DNA of 64,000 nt from Rhodoferax sp. (lineage in GTDB: Bacteria; Pseudomonadota; Gammaproteobacteria; Burkholderiales; Burkholderiaceae_C): positions 34,771 to 98,770 of the forward strand of contig VMTC01000047.1 of assembly GCA_013791765.1 (NCBI GenBank), read 5' to 3'. A program made the translations under genes and the position numbers. Under the pieces are notes generated by a model. The model did not search any database. It had not been told where the DNA came from and saw nothing but the letters and a program-made list of their open reading frames with translations. This document shows, piece after piece, positions 53,666-63,233 of the stretch (position 1 is its first letter; the number at the start of each line of letters is the position of its first letter).

Positions 53666-55809
53666 TCATCGAGCAGCGCATTCAGGTTGGCACCGGGGCG
53701 CTGGGCGGCCAGGCTCAGTTGTGCACCGGGCAGGTCGTGACCCCAGCCGTGTGGCAGGCTGACCACGCCGGGCATCATGTCCGTGCTGATTTGCACCTGC
53801 GCCTCAACGCTGCCCGTGTCGCTGCTGATGCGCGCCAGAGCGCCGTCCAGAAGTTGCAGGCGCGCCGCATCCACCGGATGCACCAAGGCGGTACAGCGAA
53901 ACGGCCCCTTGGCCAGGGTCGGCAGGTTGTGCATCCAGCTGTTGTTGCTGCGCACGTCGCGCCGGCCGATGATGAGCAGGTCGGGCGCCGCGCTGTGCAG
54001 GTCGGCCCAGGCGCGCGGCAGGTCGGCCAGCAACAAAGGCGGCGCAAGCTCGATCTTGCCGCTGGCGGTGCGCAGCAACTCGGGAATGCGTGGCTTCAAT
54101 TCGCCCAGGTCGACGCCACCGCTGGTGTTGGCGTTTGTGACCTTGGCCAGGGTCAAGCCCTCGGGCTTCAGGCCAAAGGCATCGCCATAAGGGCCGGTGC
54201 GCAAGGCCACATCGAGCAGGCGCTGCGGCCCACGCAGATAAGCGGTGGCCGCCAGCACGGCGCCGGCCTGCGCACCGAATTGGCGTTGTGCCTCTTGCGC
54301 AAACTGCGCGTCATCGAGCGCATTCACATCCACGTCGGCTGGCAGGCCTTGCGCGATGGCCGCCAGCTTGAGCAGGATTTGCCACTCTTGCGGTCGGTCT
54401 TCGCACGCGAGAACTTGCGGGCTGTAGCGCGCGTGGTTGCGCCAGGACAACTGCGGAAACGACACGTCAAAGTGATCGTCCTGCAGCGGCGACACGCCCG
54501 GCAAGATCACATCCGCATGGCGCGTGGTCTCGTTCAAATAAATGTCCACGCTGACCATGAAATCCAGCGCCTCAAAGGCTTTGGCCAGGCGCGGCCCGTT
54601 CGGGGCCGAGAGCACCGGGTTGGTCGCCACGGTGATCAGGGCACGCACCTGCTCGGCGCCGGGGCTTTCAATCTCTTCGGCCAGGCAGGTCATCGGCAGC
54701 TCACCCATCACCTCGGGCGCGCCACTCACGCGCGAGCGGTGGCGGCCCGTGGCGACGCCGCGCCCGCTGCCACTCGGCCCTGACGTGTTGCTGGCAAAGG
54801 CGGCGGCCTTGGCAAACAGCGCGCCACCGGGCGCATCCAGATGGCCGGTGAGGATATTGAGGACATCGACCAGCCAGCTCGCCAATGTGCCAAAAGTCTG
54901 GGTGCAGGTGCCAATGCGGCCATAGACCGCAGCGCGTTCGGTGTGCGCCAACTCGCGCGTCAATTCAACAATGGTGTCAGCCGCCATGCCGCAACGCGCC
55001 GCCACCGCTTGCGGCGTGAAGCTCGCCACAGCCTGCTGCACGGCTTGGACGCCGTTCACCCAGTCAGCCACCGCGCCCAGGCGCACCCACTGCTTGGCAA
55101 ACAAGGTGTTGACCATGGCTGCCAGCAAAAAAACGTCGGCGCCGGGGCGGATGAAATGGTGCGCATCGGCCACGGCGGCGGTCTCGGTGCGGCGCGGGTC
55201 AATCACCACCAGGCGGCCACCGCGCGCTTGCAGCGCTTTGGCTTTGCCGCGAAAGTCGGGCACGGTCCACATGCTGCCATTGCTGGCCAGCGGGTTGGCG
55301 CCGATCACCAGCAGCAGTTGCGTGCGCGTGATGTCGGGCAGCGGCACCGTCATCCAGTGGCCAAACATCAAGCCGCAGGCCAGCTGCTTGGGCACCTGGT
55401 CCAGGCTGGACGCTGAAAACACATTGCGCGTGCCCAGGGCGCGGGCTAATTTTGGAAAGTAAGTCAGCAAGCCGTATTTGTGCACCGTCGGGTTGCCCAC
55501 CGCCACCGCCACCGATTGGCGGCCGTGCTGGGCTTGCAGGGGCGGCAGGCGGCGCGCAATCTCGTCAAAGGCTTCGTCCCAGGTGACGGCCACGTGCTGG
55601 CCGTTGCGCTTGATCAGCGGCGTGCGCAGCCGGTCCGGGTCCTCATGCAGGTCTTTCAACGCGACCGCTTTGGGGCAGATGTAACCTTGGCTGAGCACGT
55701 CACGGGCATCCCCCTTGATGCTGCTCACAACGCCGCCTTGCACCTTGATCTCCAGCCCGCAGCAGGCTTCGCACAGGGGGCAAATTCGGTAGTGAGTGGT
55801 GTCGGTCAT
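53593..55809 (-). CDS. Molybdopterin-dependent oxidoreductase (formate dehydrogenase-like)
   Basis: A 738-residue member of the DMSO-reductase superfamily. The N-terminal 4Fe-4S site is C10, C13, C17 and C45 (CPLCEACCG, then GYICPKA). Bis-MGD-binding regions follow (VIGANPLASNGSMW, VIDPRRTETA), and the C-terminal cap has SLPHGWGHDLPG. No Cys or selenocysteine ligand is evident at the usual place (SASSLDQVPKQL), so the substrate is uncertain. No Tat signal and no partner subunits are present, so it is probably cytoplasmic. It is convergent with hoxW. Confidence 0.85.
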   Translation of the reverse strand: MTDTTHYRICPLCEACCGLEIKVQGGVVSSIKGDARDVLSQGYICPKAVALKDLHEDPDRLRTPLIKRNGQHVAVTWDEAFDEIARRLPPLQAQHGRQSVAVAVGNPTVHKYGLLTYFPKLARALGTRNVFSASSLDQVPKQLACGLMFGHWMTVPLPDITRTQLLLVIGANPLASNGSMWTVPDFRGKAKALQARGGRLVVIDPRRTETAAVADAHHFIRPGADVFLLAAMVNTLFAKQWVRLGAVADWVNGVQAVQQAVASFTPQAVAARCGMAADTIVELTRELAHTERAAVYGRIGTCTQTFGTLASWLVDVLNILTGHLDAPGGALFAKAAAFASNTSGPSGSGRGVATGRHRSRVSGAPEVMGELPMTCLAEEIESPGAEQVRALITVATNPVLSAPNGPRLAKAFEALDFMVSVDIYLNETTRHADVILPGVSPLQDDHFDVSFPQLSWRNHARYSPQVLACEDRPQEWQILLKLAAIAQGLPADVDVNALDDAQFAQEAQRQFGAQAGAVLAATAYLRGPQRLLDVALRTGPYGDAFGLKPEGLTLAKVTNANTSGGVDLGELKPRIPELLRTASGKIELAPPLLLADLPRAWADLHSAAPDLLIIGRRDVRSNNSWMHNLPTLAKGPFRCTALVHPVDAARLQLLDGALARISSDTGSVEAQVQISTDMMPGVVSLPHGWGHDLPGAQLSLAAQRPGANLNALLDDQVRDPLSGNAVLSGVAIRMVALA

Positions 55810-56251
55810 GGCAGGCCTCGTTGAAGAATGGGGGGCATTGAGTCACAGGCGTCAGGTGCCGTCCAGAACCTGGGTGACAGGCCAAGCCACGGCCACGAGT
55901 CGCAAAGGCGTTGATGTTGGTTCAGCCGTGCGCGCACCGGTCTGCGCATTCTGCGTCAATAGTTTCACTATGCATGTTTTGCATAAAGGCATTTTCTGCA
56001 AATTAATTTTCTGTTAATGCGCAGGCTGCAGTCCTAGACTTGTCGACATGCAAGTGCGAAATCGCTACCTTGAGTTCAGCCTCACACCCGTCAAGCTCCC
56101 CACGGACTGTCTGGCGCAGCTTGTGGTTGCCGCCAGTGCCAGCACAGACCCGAAGGGGCCTGTGGCTCGGCACCACAACTTGCACTTTTCAGAAGGCGTG
56201 CGCGCGATGCGCCAGCATGTCAACTGCCCTTTAGCAACCAAGGAAAACACC
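55810..56251. promoter_or_regulatory. Intergenic control region between molybdoenzyme and aspartase genes
   Basis: This 442-base gap separates divergent genes. It contains an inverted repeat, TATGCA-TGTTT-TGCATA (55969-55985), in an AT-rich stretch suited to a promoter. From 56048 an open frame runs in phase into aspA (68 extra codons), but it lacks family similarity. No clear FNR site is visible. Confidence 0.55.
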
Positions 56252-57655
56252 ATGAGCACTCGAATCGAAAAAGACTTTCTGGGCGAAAAAGAACTGCCCG
56301 ACACCGCCTACTATGGCGTGCAAACGCAGCGCGGCAAGGAGAACTTTCACATCACCGGCATCCCGATGTCGAATGAACCCTACTTCGTCAAGGCCTTCGG
56401 CTATGTGAAGAAGGCGGCCGCATTGGCCAACCGCGATCTGGGCGTTCTTGACGTGAAGATTGCAGACGCGATCGTGATCGCTTGCGACCGCTTGATCGCC
56501 GGAGAAATGCGCGACCAGTTCGTCACGGACTTCATCCAGGGTGGCGCTGGCACGTCGACGAACATGAACGCCAATGAAGTGATTGCCAACATGGCACTTG
56601 AGCATCTTGGGCACAAGAAGGGCGAGTACCAATACTGCAACCCCAACGACCATGTGAACTTCGGGCAATCGACCAACGACGTCTATCCGACGGCCTTTCG
56701 CTTGGCCTTGATCCTGCGCCTGAACAGCTACATGGACGCGCTGGCTCAGCTGCAAGAGGCTTTTTTCGCCAAGGGCCGCGAATTCCAGAATGTGCTGAAA
56801 ATGGGCCGAACCCACCTGCAGGACGCAGTACCGATGTCGCTGGGCCAAGAGTTCCACGGCTGGGGCACTACCATGGGTGAGGAGGTGCAGCGCATTGCCG
56901 AAGTCCGCCAGTTCCTGCATGAAGTCAACCTGGGCGCGACCGCCATCGGCACGATGGTGACTGCCGCGCCGGGCTATCCTGAGCTGGCCATCAAGCACCT
57001 GTCCGAGGTCAGCGGTTGCACCTTCATCCTCGCGGGCGACCTGGTCGAGGCGACCTCCGACACGGGCGCCTACGTGCTGCTGTCTGGCGTGCTGAAACGG
57101 ACCTCGTCCAAGCTCACCAAGATCTGCAACGACCTGCGCCTGCTGTCCTCCGGTCCGCGCTGCGGCTTCAACGAGATCAACCTGCCGCAGATGCAGCCGG
57201 GCAGTTCGCTCATGCCGGGCAAGGTCAACCCCGTGATCCCTGAGGTCGTCAATCAGACCAGCTTTCTCGTCATCGGCCTGGACCTCACGGTCACGTTGGC
57301 CGCGTCGGCGGGGCAACTGCAGTTGAACGTGATGGAGCCGGTCATCACCTTCGCGCTGTTCACCTCGATTTCCACCATGGAAAACGCCGTCAACAGCCTC
57401 AATGTCAACTGCATCCAGGGCATCACCGCCAATGTGGAACACATGCACAGCCGGGTGTTGAACTCGCTGGGCATCATCACCGTGCTCAAGCCCTCTCTGG
57501 GCTACAAGCTGTGTGCAGAAATCGCGCGCGAGGGCACCAAGACGGGCAAGTCACTGCACGATATCGTCGTCCTTGAACGCAAACTGCTGACGCAAGAGCA
57601 CTGGAACGAGGTGTTCTCCTTTGAAAACCTGATCAGCCCGAAATTCGAGCAATAA
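56252..57655 (+). CDS. aspA: Aspartate ammonia-lyase (aspartase)
   Basis: A 467-residue fumarase/aspartase-superfamily enzyme converting aspartate to fumarate and ammonia. The superfamily signature GSSLMPGKVNP is intact and the start MSTRIEKDFLGEKELPD is typical of AspA. The ATG at 56252 follows AAGGAAAAC. The neighbouring Dcu transporter would exchange aspartate, fumarate and succinate, so the pair can feed anaerobic fumarate respiration or use aspartate as a nitrogen source. Confidence 0.95.
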   Translation: MSTRIEKDFLGEKELPDTAYYGVQTQRGKENFHITGIPMSNEPYFVKAFGYVKKAAALANRDLGVLDVKIADAIVIACDRLIAGEMRDQFVTDFIQGGAGTSTNMNANEVIANMALEHLGHKKGEYQYCNPNDHVNFGQSTNDVYPTAFRLALILRLNSYMDALAQLQEAFFAKGREFQNVLKMGRTHLQDAVPMSLGQEFHGWGTTMGEEVQRIAEVRQFLHEVNLGATAIGTMVTAAPGYPELAIKHLSEVSGCTFILAGDLVEATSDTGAYVLLSGVLKRTSSKLTKICNDLRLLSSGPRCGFNEINLPQMQPGSSLMPGKVNPVIPEVVNQTSFLVIGLDLTVTLAASAGQLQLNVMEPVITFALFTSISTMENAVNSLNVNCIQGITANVEHMHSRVLNSLGIITVLKPSLGYKLCAEIAREGTKTGKSLHDIVVLERKLLTQEHWNEVFSFENLISPKFEQ

Positions 57656-57703
57656 ATGCAATCGCCAGAGAATTTAAAACCAGAAAGAAAGTGAGAAAGC
57701 AAA

Positions 57704-59029
57704 ATGACAGTTTCTATTGTTCTTCAATTCATGGTCGTGCTTGCGGCCATCTGGATGGGGGCGAGGTCTTCGGGCATCGGCCTGGGTTTGTGGGGCGCGG
57801 TCGGTCTGATGGTGTTGGTCGGTGCCTTTGGCATCACGCCCACCTCGCCGCCGGTCGATGTGATGCTGATCATCCTGGCCGTCATCATGGCCGCCTCGGT
57901 CATGGAGGCCGCTGGGGGCATTGATTTTCTGGTCGGTATTGCAGAGCGCATCATCCGGGCCAATCCGAAGTACGTGACGATCGTCGCGCCACTCACCACC
58001 TGGACCTTCACCTTCCTGGCCGGAACCGGGCATATCGTTTATCCGTTGCTGCCGGTGATCTATGAGACGGCCCACCGCAATGGCATCCGACCAGAGCGAC
58101 CCATGGCGGTGGCCACCATCGCCTCGCAGCAGGCCATCACCGCCAGCCCGGTGGCGGCCGCGACGGCGGCCATGATCGGCATGTTTGCTGAAAAGGGCAT
58201 GACCGACTGGGGGCTGCGCGAGATACTGATGATTTGCGTACCCGCCACGCTGGTCGGCGTGATCGCCGCCGCCATTGTTTCGATGTTCATCGGCAAAGAC
58301 CTCAAAGACGACAAGGTGTACCAGGCGCGGCTCGCAGCGGGCGAGATTCCGGCGCCCCAAGCCGCCACTCAACGCCAGGCACTCAAACCTACTGCGAAGC
58401 TGGCTGCCTTTGTTTTCCTGACTGGGGTCGCTCTGGTTGTACTGTTTGGCTTCTTCCCGGCGCTGCGGCAACTGCCCGGGGCAAAAAGCCCGCTGTCCAT
58501 GCCCATCGTCATCGAAATCATCATGATGTCCATCGCTGCCATCATGCTCCTGCTGACCAAGGTCAATGTCGACGATGTGCCCAAGACCGCCACCTTGCGT
58601 GCCGGCGTGGTTGCGGTCATCGGTATTTTTGGTCTGGCCTGGCTTGGCGACAGTTTCATCTCCGCCAACAAGGACTTGATTGTTCCCGCGATTGGTGAAT
58701 GGGCCAAGGTCGCGCCGTGGACCTTTGCCTTCGGTTTGTTCCTGGCCTCGGTGTTGCTTTACAGCCAGGCTGCCACCACCCGGGCGTTGATGCCGCTGGG
58801 CGTTGTGCTCGGCATCCCGCCCCAGTTCCTGATTGGCATGTTCCCGGCGGTCAATGGCTACTTCTTCATTCCAACTTATGGGTCACTGATCGCAGCGATC
58901 AACTTCGACCTCTCAGGAACCACCAAGATTGGTCGTTACGTGCTGAATCACTCGTTCATGATTCCGGGACTGGTGGCCACGGTGGTGTCTGTTGCGACCG
59001 GCTTGCTGATCGCGCGCATGATCTTCTAA
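57704..59029 (+). CDS. Anaerobic C4-dicarboxylate transporter, DcuA/DcuB family
   Basis: A 441-residue inner-membrane antiporter with ten or more hydrophobic helices and the Dcu pattern (GTGHIVYPLLPVIYETAHRN, ERPMAVATIASQQAITASPV). It exchanges fumarate, malate, aspartate and succinate. It follows aspA by 48 bases in the order known from enterobacteria. Pairing with aspA suggests DcuA-type function. Confidence 0.93.
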   Translation: MTVSIVLQFMVVLAAIWMGARSSGIGLGLWGAVGLMVLVGAFGITPTSPPVDVMLIILAVIMAASVMEAAGGIDFLVGIAERIIRANPKYVTIVAPLTTWTFTFLAGTGHIVYPLLPVIYETAHRNGIRPERPMAVATIASQQAITASPVAAATAAMIGMFAEKGMTDWGLREILMICVPATLVGVIAAAIVSMFIGKDLKDDKVYQARLAAGEIPAPQAATQRQALKPTAKLAAFVFLTGVALVVLFGFFPALRQLPGAKSPLSMPIVIEIIMMSIAAIMLLLTKVNVDDVPKTATLRAGVVAVIGIFGLAWLGDSFISANKDLIVPAIGEWAKVAPWTFAFGLFLASVLLYSQAATTRALMPLGVVLGIPPQFLIGMFPAVNGYFFIPTYGSLIAAINFDLSGTTKIGRYVLNHSFMIPGLVATVVSVATGLLIARMIF

Positions 59030-59056
59030 GGTTGGGAGGGGCTTGCGATGAGCGGC

Positions 59057-60157
59057 TCAAATGCCGGTCATCGCCCCGAAGCGGTAAACCCCATCGTCGC
59101 CCACCCTGCGCTGCAATCGGCCCTCAAACCACAGCGCATGCAGGTGGGCGATCGATTCACCCATGGCAAAGGTGGTTTGGTGCAGGTCGAGCGCACGTTT
59201 GAACAGGAGGGGTAGCAATTCGGCGGCGCTGCGGGGTTGATCAGAACAGGCCTGCATCACCTCCAGCAGGCGCTCAGCGTGGTGATCGTGCAACTGCCCA
59301 ATGCGCGCATGCAAGCCGGTAAACGGCTTGCCATGGGCCGGCAAAGTCAGCGTCTGCGTCGGCAGCGCCTTGAACTTGTCAATTGAATCCAAAAATTGTT
59401 TGAGTGCGTTCGCTTCGGGTTCCTGGTCGTAAACGCTGACGTTGGTTGAAATGCGCGGCAGCATCATGTCGCCGCCGATCAGCACCTGCAGCTCGTCGCA
59501 GTACAGCGCGATGTGTTCGGGTGCATGGCCGTAGCCGCTGATACAACGCCAGCCGCGATGGCCGATGGTGAGCACATCGCCATCCTGCAGACGCCGGTAC
59601 TGGCGCGGAACGGCCGGCACCAAACTTGAAAAATAGCTGCCGCGGCCCCTGATCTTTTCAAGCGAGGCGGGATCCGTCAAGCCATGCAGCGCAAAAAAAT
59701 CGGCGGCCGCCTCGCTGCTGAAACCGCTTGGGCCCTGGCTGCCGATGCGCGCCAGACCGTGGTCGGTGGCGCTGATCCAAAGCCGAACCTGCCAGCGCTC
59801 GCACAGCCAGTGCGCCAGGCCAATATGGTCTGGGTGCATGTGGGTCACGATCACACGCAAGATCGGCAGGCCGTCCAGCTCATGGGCAAAGACCTGTTCC
59901 CATTGCGCCTTGGCCGGCTCGGAGCTGATGCAGCAGTCCACCACGCTCCAGCCGGCGCGCCCTTCGATTTCATCGCTGAGCAGCCACAGGTTGATGTGAT
60001 TGAGCGCAAAGGGCAGGCCCATGCGCAGCCACTTCACGCCCGGCGCCACGATGAGGGCGTTGCCGGGCGCGGGCAGGGTCTCGCCCAACGGGTAGTGCAA
60101 CTGCTTTTCAAGTTCGTCGGCGAGCGGGTTTGCGCCCAGGGGTTCAGGTGGTTTCAA
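59057..60157 (-). CDS. Metallo-beta-lactamase-fold hydrolase
   Basis: A 366-residue MBL-fold protein with the zinc motif HMHPDH (THMHPDHIGLAHW) and a C-terminal winged-helix-like extension, as in LACTB2/glyoxalase-like hydrolases. It is divergent from a LiuR-type regulator and shares the palindrome at 60182-60203, so it is probably part of the same leucine/acyl-CoA regulon. Hydrolysis of an acyl thioester is plausible but not shown. Confidence 0.85.
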   Translation of the reverse strand: MKPPEPLGANPLADELEKQLHYPLGETLPAPGNALIVAPGVKWLRMGLPFALNHINLWLLSDEIEGRAGWSVVDCCISSEPAKAQWEQVFAHELDGLPILRVIVTHMHPDHIGLAHWLCERWQVRLWISATDHGLARIGSQGPSGFSSEAAADFFALHGLTDPASLEKIRGRGSYFSSLVPAVPRQYRRLQDGDVLTIGHRGWRCISGYGHAPEHIALYCDELQVLIGGDMMLPRISTNVSVYDQEPEANALKQFLDSIDKFKALPTQTLTLPAHGKPFTGLHARIGQLHDHHAERLLEVMQACSDQPRSAAELLPLLFKRALDLHQTTFAMGESIAHLHALWFEGRLQRRVGDDGVYRFGAMTGI

Positions 60158-60181
60158 GCGGGCTCCAGATTTGCGACATAA

Positions 60182-60203
60182 TTGACGTTTACGTAAACGT
60201 CAA
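60182..60203. promoter_or_regulatory. Perfect 22-bp palindrome, likely LiuR operator
   Basis: TTGACGTTTAC is followed directly by its exact reverse complement. The site lies between the divergent hydrolase (start 60157) and the MerR-type regulator (start 60266). MerR-family LiuR regulators of branched-chain amino-acid catabolism bind palindromes of this kind in proteobacteria. Confidence 0.8.
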
Positions 60204-60265
60204 CCAAGGTCGGCATTTTAGGGGGTCACACTCACTGCTGCTGTCGCCAAGGTTGAACACCCTGT

Positions 60266-60703
60266 ATGGCACCCACTTACAACATCAGCGACCTGGCCAA
60301 AGAATTTGACCTGACCACCCGGGCCATGCGCTTTTATGAAGACATGGGCCTGCTGCAACCCGAGCGCACCGGCCCGGGCGGGCGTTCTCGGGTCTACAGC
60401 GGGCGTGACCGCACGCGCCTGAAGCTCACGCTGCGCGCCAAGCGCCTGGGCTTCAGCTTGGGTGAGGCCAAGGAAATCATTGACATGTACGACAGCCCGC
60501 GCGACACCGGCGCGCAGCTGCAAAAGTTTTTGCTGGTGCTGGCCGCTCACCAGAAACAGCTTGAAGCGCAGATGACCGATCTGCAGGCCAACCTGGACGA
60601 GCTCAAAGAGCACCAGCGTGAGGCCAGAGCCCTGCTGGCCGGAAGCAAAAAGACAAGCAGTCGCAACAAACCATCAATTCAACTCAACGGAGACAAAAAA
60701 TGA
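60266..60703 (+). CDS. liuR: MerR-family regulator, LiuR-like
   Basis: A 145-residue MerR regulator with an N-terminal winged helix ([32 protein letters not shown]) and a coiled-coil dimerisation helix. It lacks the metal-binding cysteines of metal-sensing MerR proteins. It overlaps the isovaleryl-CoA dehydrogenase gene by four bases (ATGA), the classic place for LiuR, which controls leucine/isovalerate degradation. A Lys-rich tail ends the protein. Confidence 0.88.
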   Translation: MAPTYNISDLAKEFDLTTRAMRFYEDMGLLQPERTGPGGRSRVYSGRDRTRLKLTLRAKRLGFSLGEAKEIIDMYDSPRDTGAQLQKFLLVLAAHQKQLEAQMTDLQANLDELKEHQREARALLAGSKKTSSRNKPSIQLNGDKK

Positions 60704-61878
60704 CTATGCCCGGACTTAACTTCCAACTCGGTGAAGACATCGACGCCCTGCGCGATGCTGTTTATGAATTCGCGCAAAAAGAAATTGCCCCGCGCGCGGC
60801 ACAGCTGGACAAGGACGACCAGTTCCCGATGGACTTGTGGCGCAAGATGGGCGACCTGGGCGTGCTGGGCATCACGGTCGGTGAAGAATACGGCGGTGCC
60901 AACATGGGCTACCTGGCGCACATGGTCGCGATGGAAGAAATCAGCCGTGCTTCGGCCTCGGTGGGTCTGAGCTACGGTGCCCACAGCAACCTGTGCGTGA
61001 ATCAGATCAGGCGCAACGGCAGCCCTGAGCAGCGCCAAAAATACCTGCCCAAGCTGATCTCGGGCGAGCATGTGGGCGCCCTGGCCATGAGCGAGGCGGG
61101 CGCCGGCAGCGACGTGCTGTCGATGCAGCTCAAGGCCCAGGACAAGGGCGGCTACTACCTGCTGAACGGCAGCAAGATGTGGATCACCAACGGCCCCGAT
61201 GCCGACACGCTCGTGGTCTATGCCAAGAGCGAGCCCGAACTCGGCGCGCGCGGCGTCACCGCGTTCTTAATTGAAAAAAGCATGCAGGGCTTCTCAGTCG
61301 CGCAAAAGCTCGACAAGCTCGGCATGCGCGGCAGTCACACCGGCGAGCTGGTGTTCAACAACGTCGAAGTGCCTGCCGCCAACATCCTGGGCGGTTTGAA
61401 CCAGGGCGCCAAGGTGCTGATGAGCGGGCTCGACTACGAGCGCGCCGTGCTCACCGGCGGGCCGCTTGGCATCATGCAGGCGGTGATGGACAACGTGATC
61501 CCTTACATCCACGACCGCAAGCAGTTTGGCCAGAGCATTGGCGAATTCCAGCTGATTCAGGGCAAGGTGGCCGATATGTACACCGTGCTGCAAGCCGGAC
61601 GCGCCTTTGCCTACACCGTGGCCAAGAACCTCGACCTGCTGGGCGCAGAACACGTGCGCCAGGTGCGCAAGGACTGCGCCTCGGTCATTTTGTGGACGGC
61701 TGAAAAAGCCACCTGGATGGCCGGCGAGGGCATTCAGATCTTTGGTGGCAACGGCTACATCAACGAATACCCGCTGGGGCGCCTGTGGCGCGACGCCAAG
61801 CTGTACGAGATTGGCGCGGGCACCAGCGAAATTCGCCGCATGCTGATTGGGCGAGAATTGTTTGCGCAGACTTGTTGA
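60700..61878 (+). CDS. liuA: Isovaleryl-CoA dehydrogenase
   Basis: A 392-residue acyl-CoA dehydrogenase oxidising isovaleryl-CoA to 3-methylcrotonyl-CoA in leucine breakdown. The family signatures [12 protein letters not shown] and MLIGRELF are present. The catalytic glutamate is about residue 247 (GLDYERAVL), the position seen in isovaleryl-CoA dehydrogenase rather than the C-terminal position of other acyl-CoA dehydrogenases. Translation is coupled to liuR. The rest of the leucine pathway (liuB, liuC, liuD) is not in the window. Confidence 0.93.
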   Translation: MTMPGLNFQLGEDIDALRDAVYEFAQKEIAPRAAQLDKDDQFPMDLWRKMGDLGVLGITVGEEYGGANMGYLAHMVAMEEISRASASVGLSYGAHSNLCVNQIRRNGSPEQRQKYLPKLISGEHVGALAMSEAGAGSDVLSMQLKAQDKGGYYLLNGSKMWITNGPDADTLVVYAKSEPELGARGVTAFLIEKSMQGFSVAQKLDKLGMRGSHTGELVFNNVEVPAANILGGLNQGAKVLMSGLDYERAVLTGGPLGIMQAVMDNVIPYIHDRKQFGQSIGEFQLIQGKVADMYTVLQAGRAFAYTVAKNLDLLGAEHVRQVRKDCASVILWTAEKATWMAGEGIQIFGGNGYINEYPLGRLWRDAKLYEIGAGTSEIRRMLIGRELFAQTC

Positions 61879-61893
61879 TGGGGCGCAATAGCT

Positions 61894-62838
61894 GTGAGTC
61901 TTGATCCTGTCGTTGGTTTTTTTGTAATGGGCGTGGTGGCTGGGCTGCTGCGCTCAGACCTCAAGTTGTCGGGCGGCTTGTCGGACACGCTTAGCATCTA
62001 CCTGCTGATCGCGATTGGTTTGAAGGGTGGCATTGAGTTGTCCAATGCCCAGATAGGCTCACTGGTGATGCCTGTTGGCGTGGTGGTGCTGGTCAGTATT
62101 GGCACGCCGCTTCTGGCCTTTCGGGTGCTGCAGCGCTTTGGCAAATTGCCACGGCTCGACGCGGCATCCATCGCCGCGCACTATGGTTCGGTGTCGGTGG
62201 TGACCTTTGCGGTGGGGGCCTCGTATCTAGGGCGTCAGGGCATCGCCTATGAGGGCTACATGTCCGTGTTTTTGGTGTTCCTGGAGTTCCCGGCACTGAT
62301 CATGGGCGTGCTGCTGGCCAAGGGGGTCAACCGCGACACCAATTGGCGCTTGCTGGCCCATGAGGTGCTGACGGGTAAGGCTATTGTGCTGCTGGTGGGC
62401 GCGTTGCTGGTTGGCAGTCTGTGGGGTGCCGAGGCGCTGCAGTCGCTGAGTAAGTTTTACGGCGACTTGTTCAAGGGCTTTTTGTCCTTGTTTCTGTTGG
62501 GCATGGGCATTGTGACGGCCTCTCGCCTGGGGGATCTGCGCCGGGCCGGGTTGTTCCTGGTGGCCTTTGGCATTGTGATGCCAATTGTCTCGGCCAGCGT
62601 GGGCGTGCTGACCGGTTGGTGGCTCGGGCTGTCACTGGGCGGCACCACCTTGCTGGCGGTGCTGTACGCCAGCGCCTCCTACATCGCCGCACCAGCAGCC
62701 ATGCGCATTGCGATTCCTGAGGCTAACCCCGGACTGTCCATGGGTGCAGCGCTGGGTGTGACATTTCCGTTCAACATTCTGGTGGGCGTGCCGCTGTACC
62801 ACCAGATGACGGTGCTGATGTACCGTAGTGGCATCTGA
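61894..62838 (+). CDS. Sodium-dependent bicarbonate transporter, SbtA family
   Basis: A 314-residue membrane protein with about ten helices in two inverted halves, matching SbtA/DUF897 (YLLIAIGLKGGIELS, AAHYGSVSVVTFAVG, APAAMRIAIPEANPGLSMG). SbtA imports bicarbonate with sodium in cyanobacteria. The start is GTG at 61894. It is followed after 13 bases by a PII-like gene, as in cyanobacterial sbtAB, and then by carbonic anhydrase. Confidence 0.9.
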   Translation: MSLDPVVGFFVMGVVAGLLRSDLKLSGGLSDTLSIYLLIAIGLKGGIELSNAQIGSLVMPVGVVVLVSIGTPLLAFRVLQRFGKLPRLDAASIAAHYGSVSVVTFAVGASYLGRQGIAYEGYMSVFLVFLEFPALIMGVLLAKGVNRDTNWRLLAHEVLTGKAIVLLVGALLVGSLWGAEALQSLSKFYGDLFKGFLSLFLLGMGIVTASRLGDLRRAGLFLVAFGIVMPIVSASVGVLTGWWLGLSLGGTTLLAVLYASASYIAAPAAMRIAIPEANPGLSMGAALGVTFPFNILVGVPLYHQMTVLMYRSGI

Positions 62839-62851
62839 TGAGGAGAAAACA

Positions 62852-63154
62852 ATGAGTCTTAGTCCAACCAAGCTGGTGGTGCTGATCTGCGAAGAGGCGA
62901 TGGAGTCCAGCGTCGCGCCTGATTTGATGGCTGCCGGTGCCAAGGGCTACACGGTGTGTGAAGCGCGTGGACGCGGCGCCCGTGGCGTGCGAGATGCACG
63001 CTGGCTGCTGTCGTCCAATGTGCGCATTGAAATCCTGTGCCATGAGGATGTGGCGCAGCGACTCGTCGACATGCTCGTGGCCAAGTATTCCGAGAACTTC
63101 GGGCTGGTGATTTATGTGCAGGATGCACAGATCATTCGAAGTAATAAATTTTGA
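62852..63154 (+). CDS. SbtB-like PII-family regulator
   Basis: A 100-residue PII-like protein (KLVVLICEEAMESSVAPDLM, then ARGRGARGVRDARW for the T-loop region). It is expected to form trimers and bind adenine nucleotides to control the adjacent SbtA-type transporter. The C-terminal cysteine loop of cyanobacterial SbtB is missing. The ATG at 62852 follows GAGGAG; the longer frame from 62828 would overlap sbtA. Confidence 0.88.
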   Translation: MSLSPTKLVVLICEEAMESSVAPDLMAAGAKGYTVCEARGRGARGVRDARWLLSSNVRIEILCHEDVAQRLVDMLVAKYSENFGLVIYVQDAQIIRSNKF

Positions 63155-63233
63155 GAAAAGGCGGCATGGCCAGGGCTTGGGCGCGTCCGGATCATTGTCC
63201 TGCCCCCCGCATCGCGACCTATGATCGCCGACT

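Noticed and set aside
53719-54783. 354-residue plus-strand ORF opposite the molybdopterin oxidoreductase
   Set aside because: It is a shadow frame; the minus strand has the complete 4Fe-4S and MGD-binding motifs.
56231-57448. 405-residue minus-strand ORF opposite aspA
   Set aside because: It is antisense to the conserved aspartase, rich in His/Gln/Val, with no recognisable domain.
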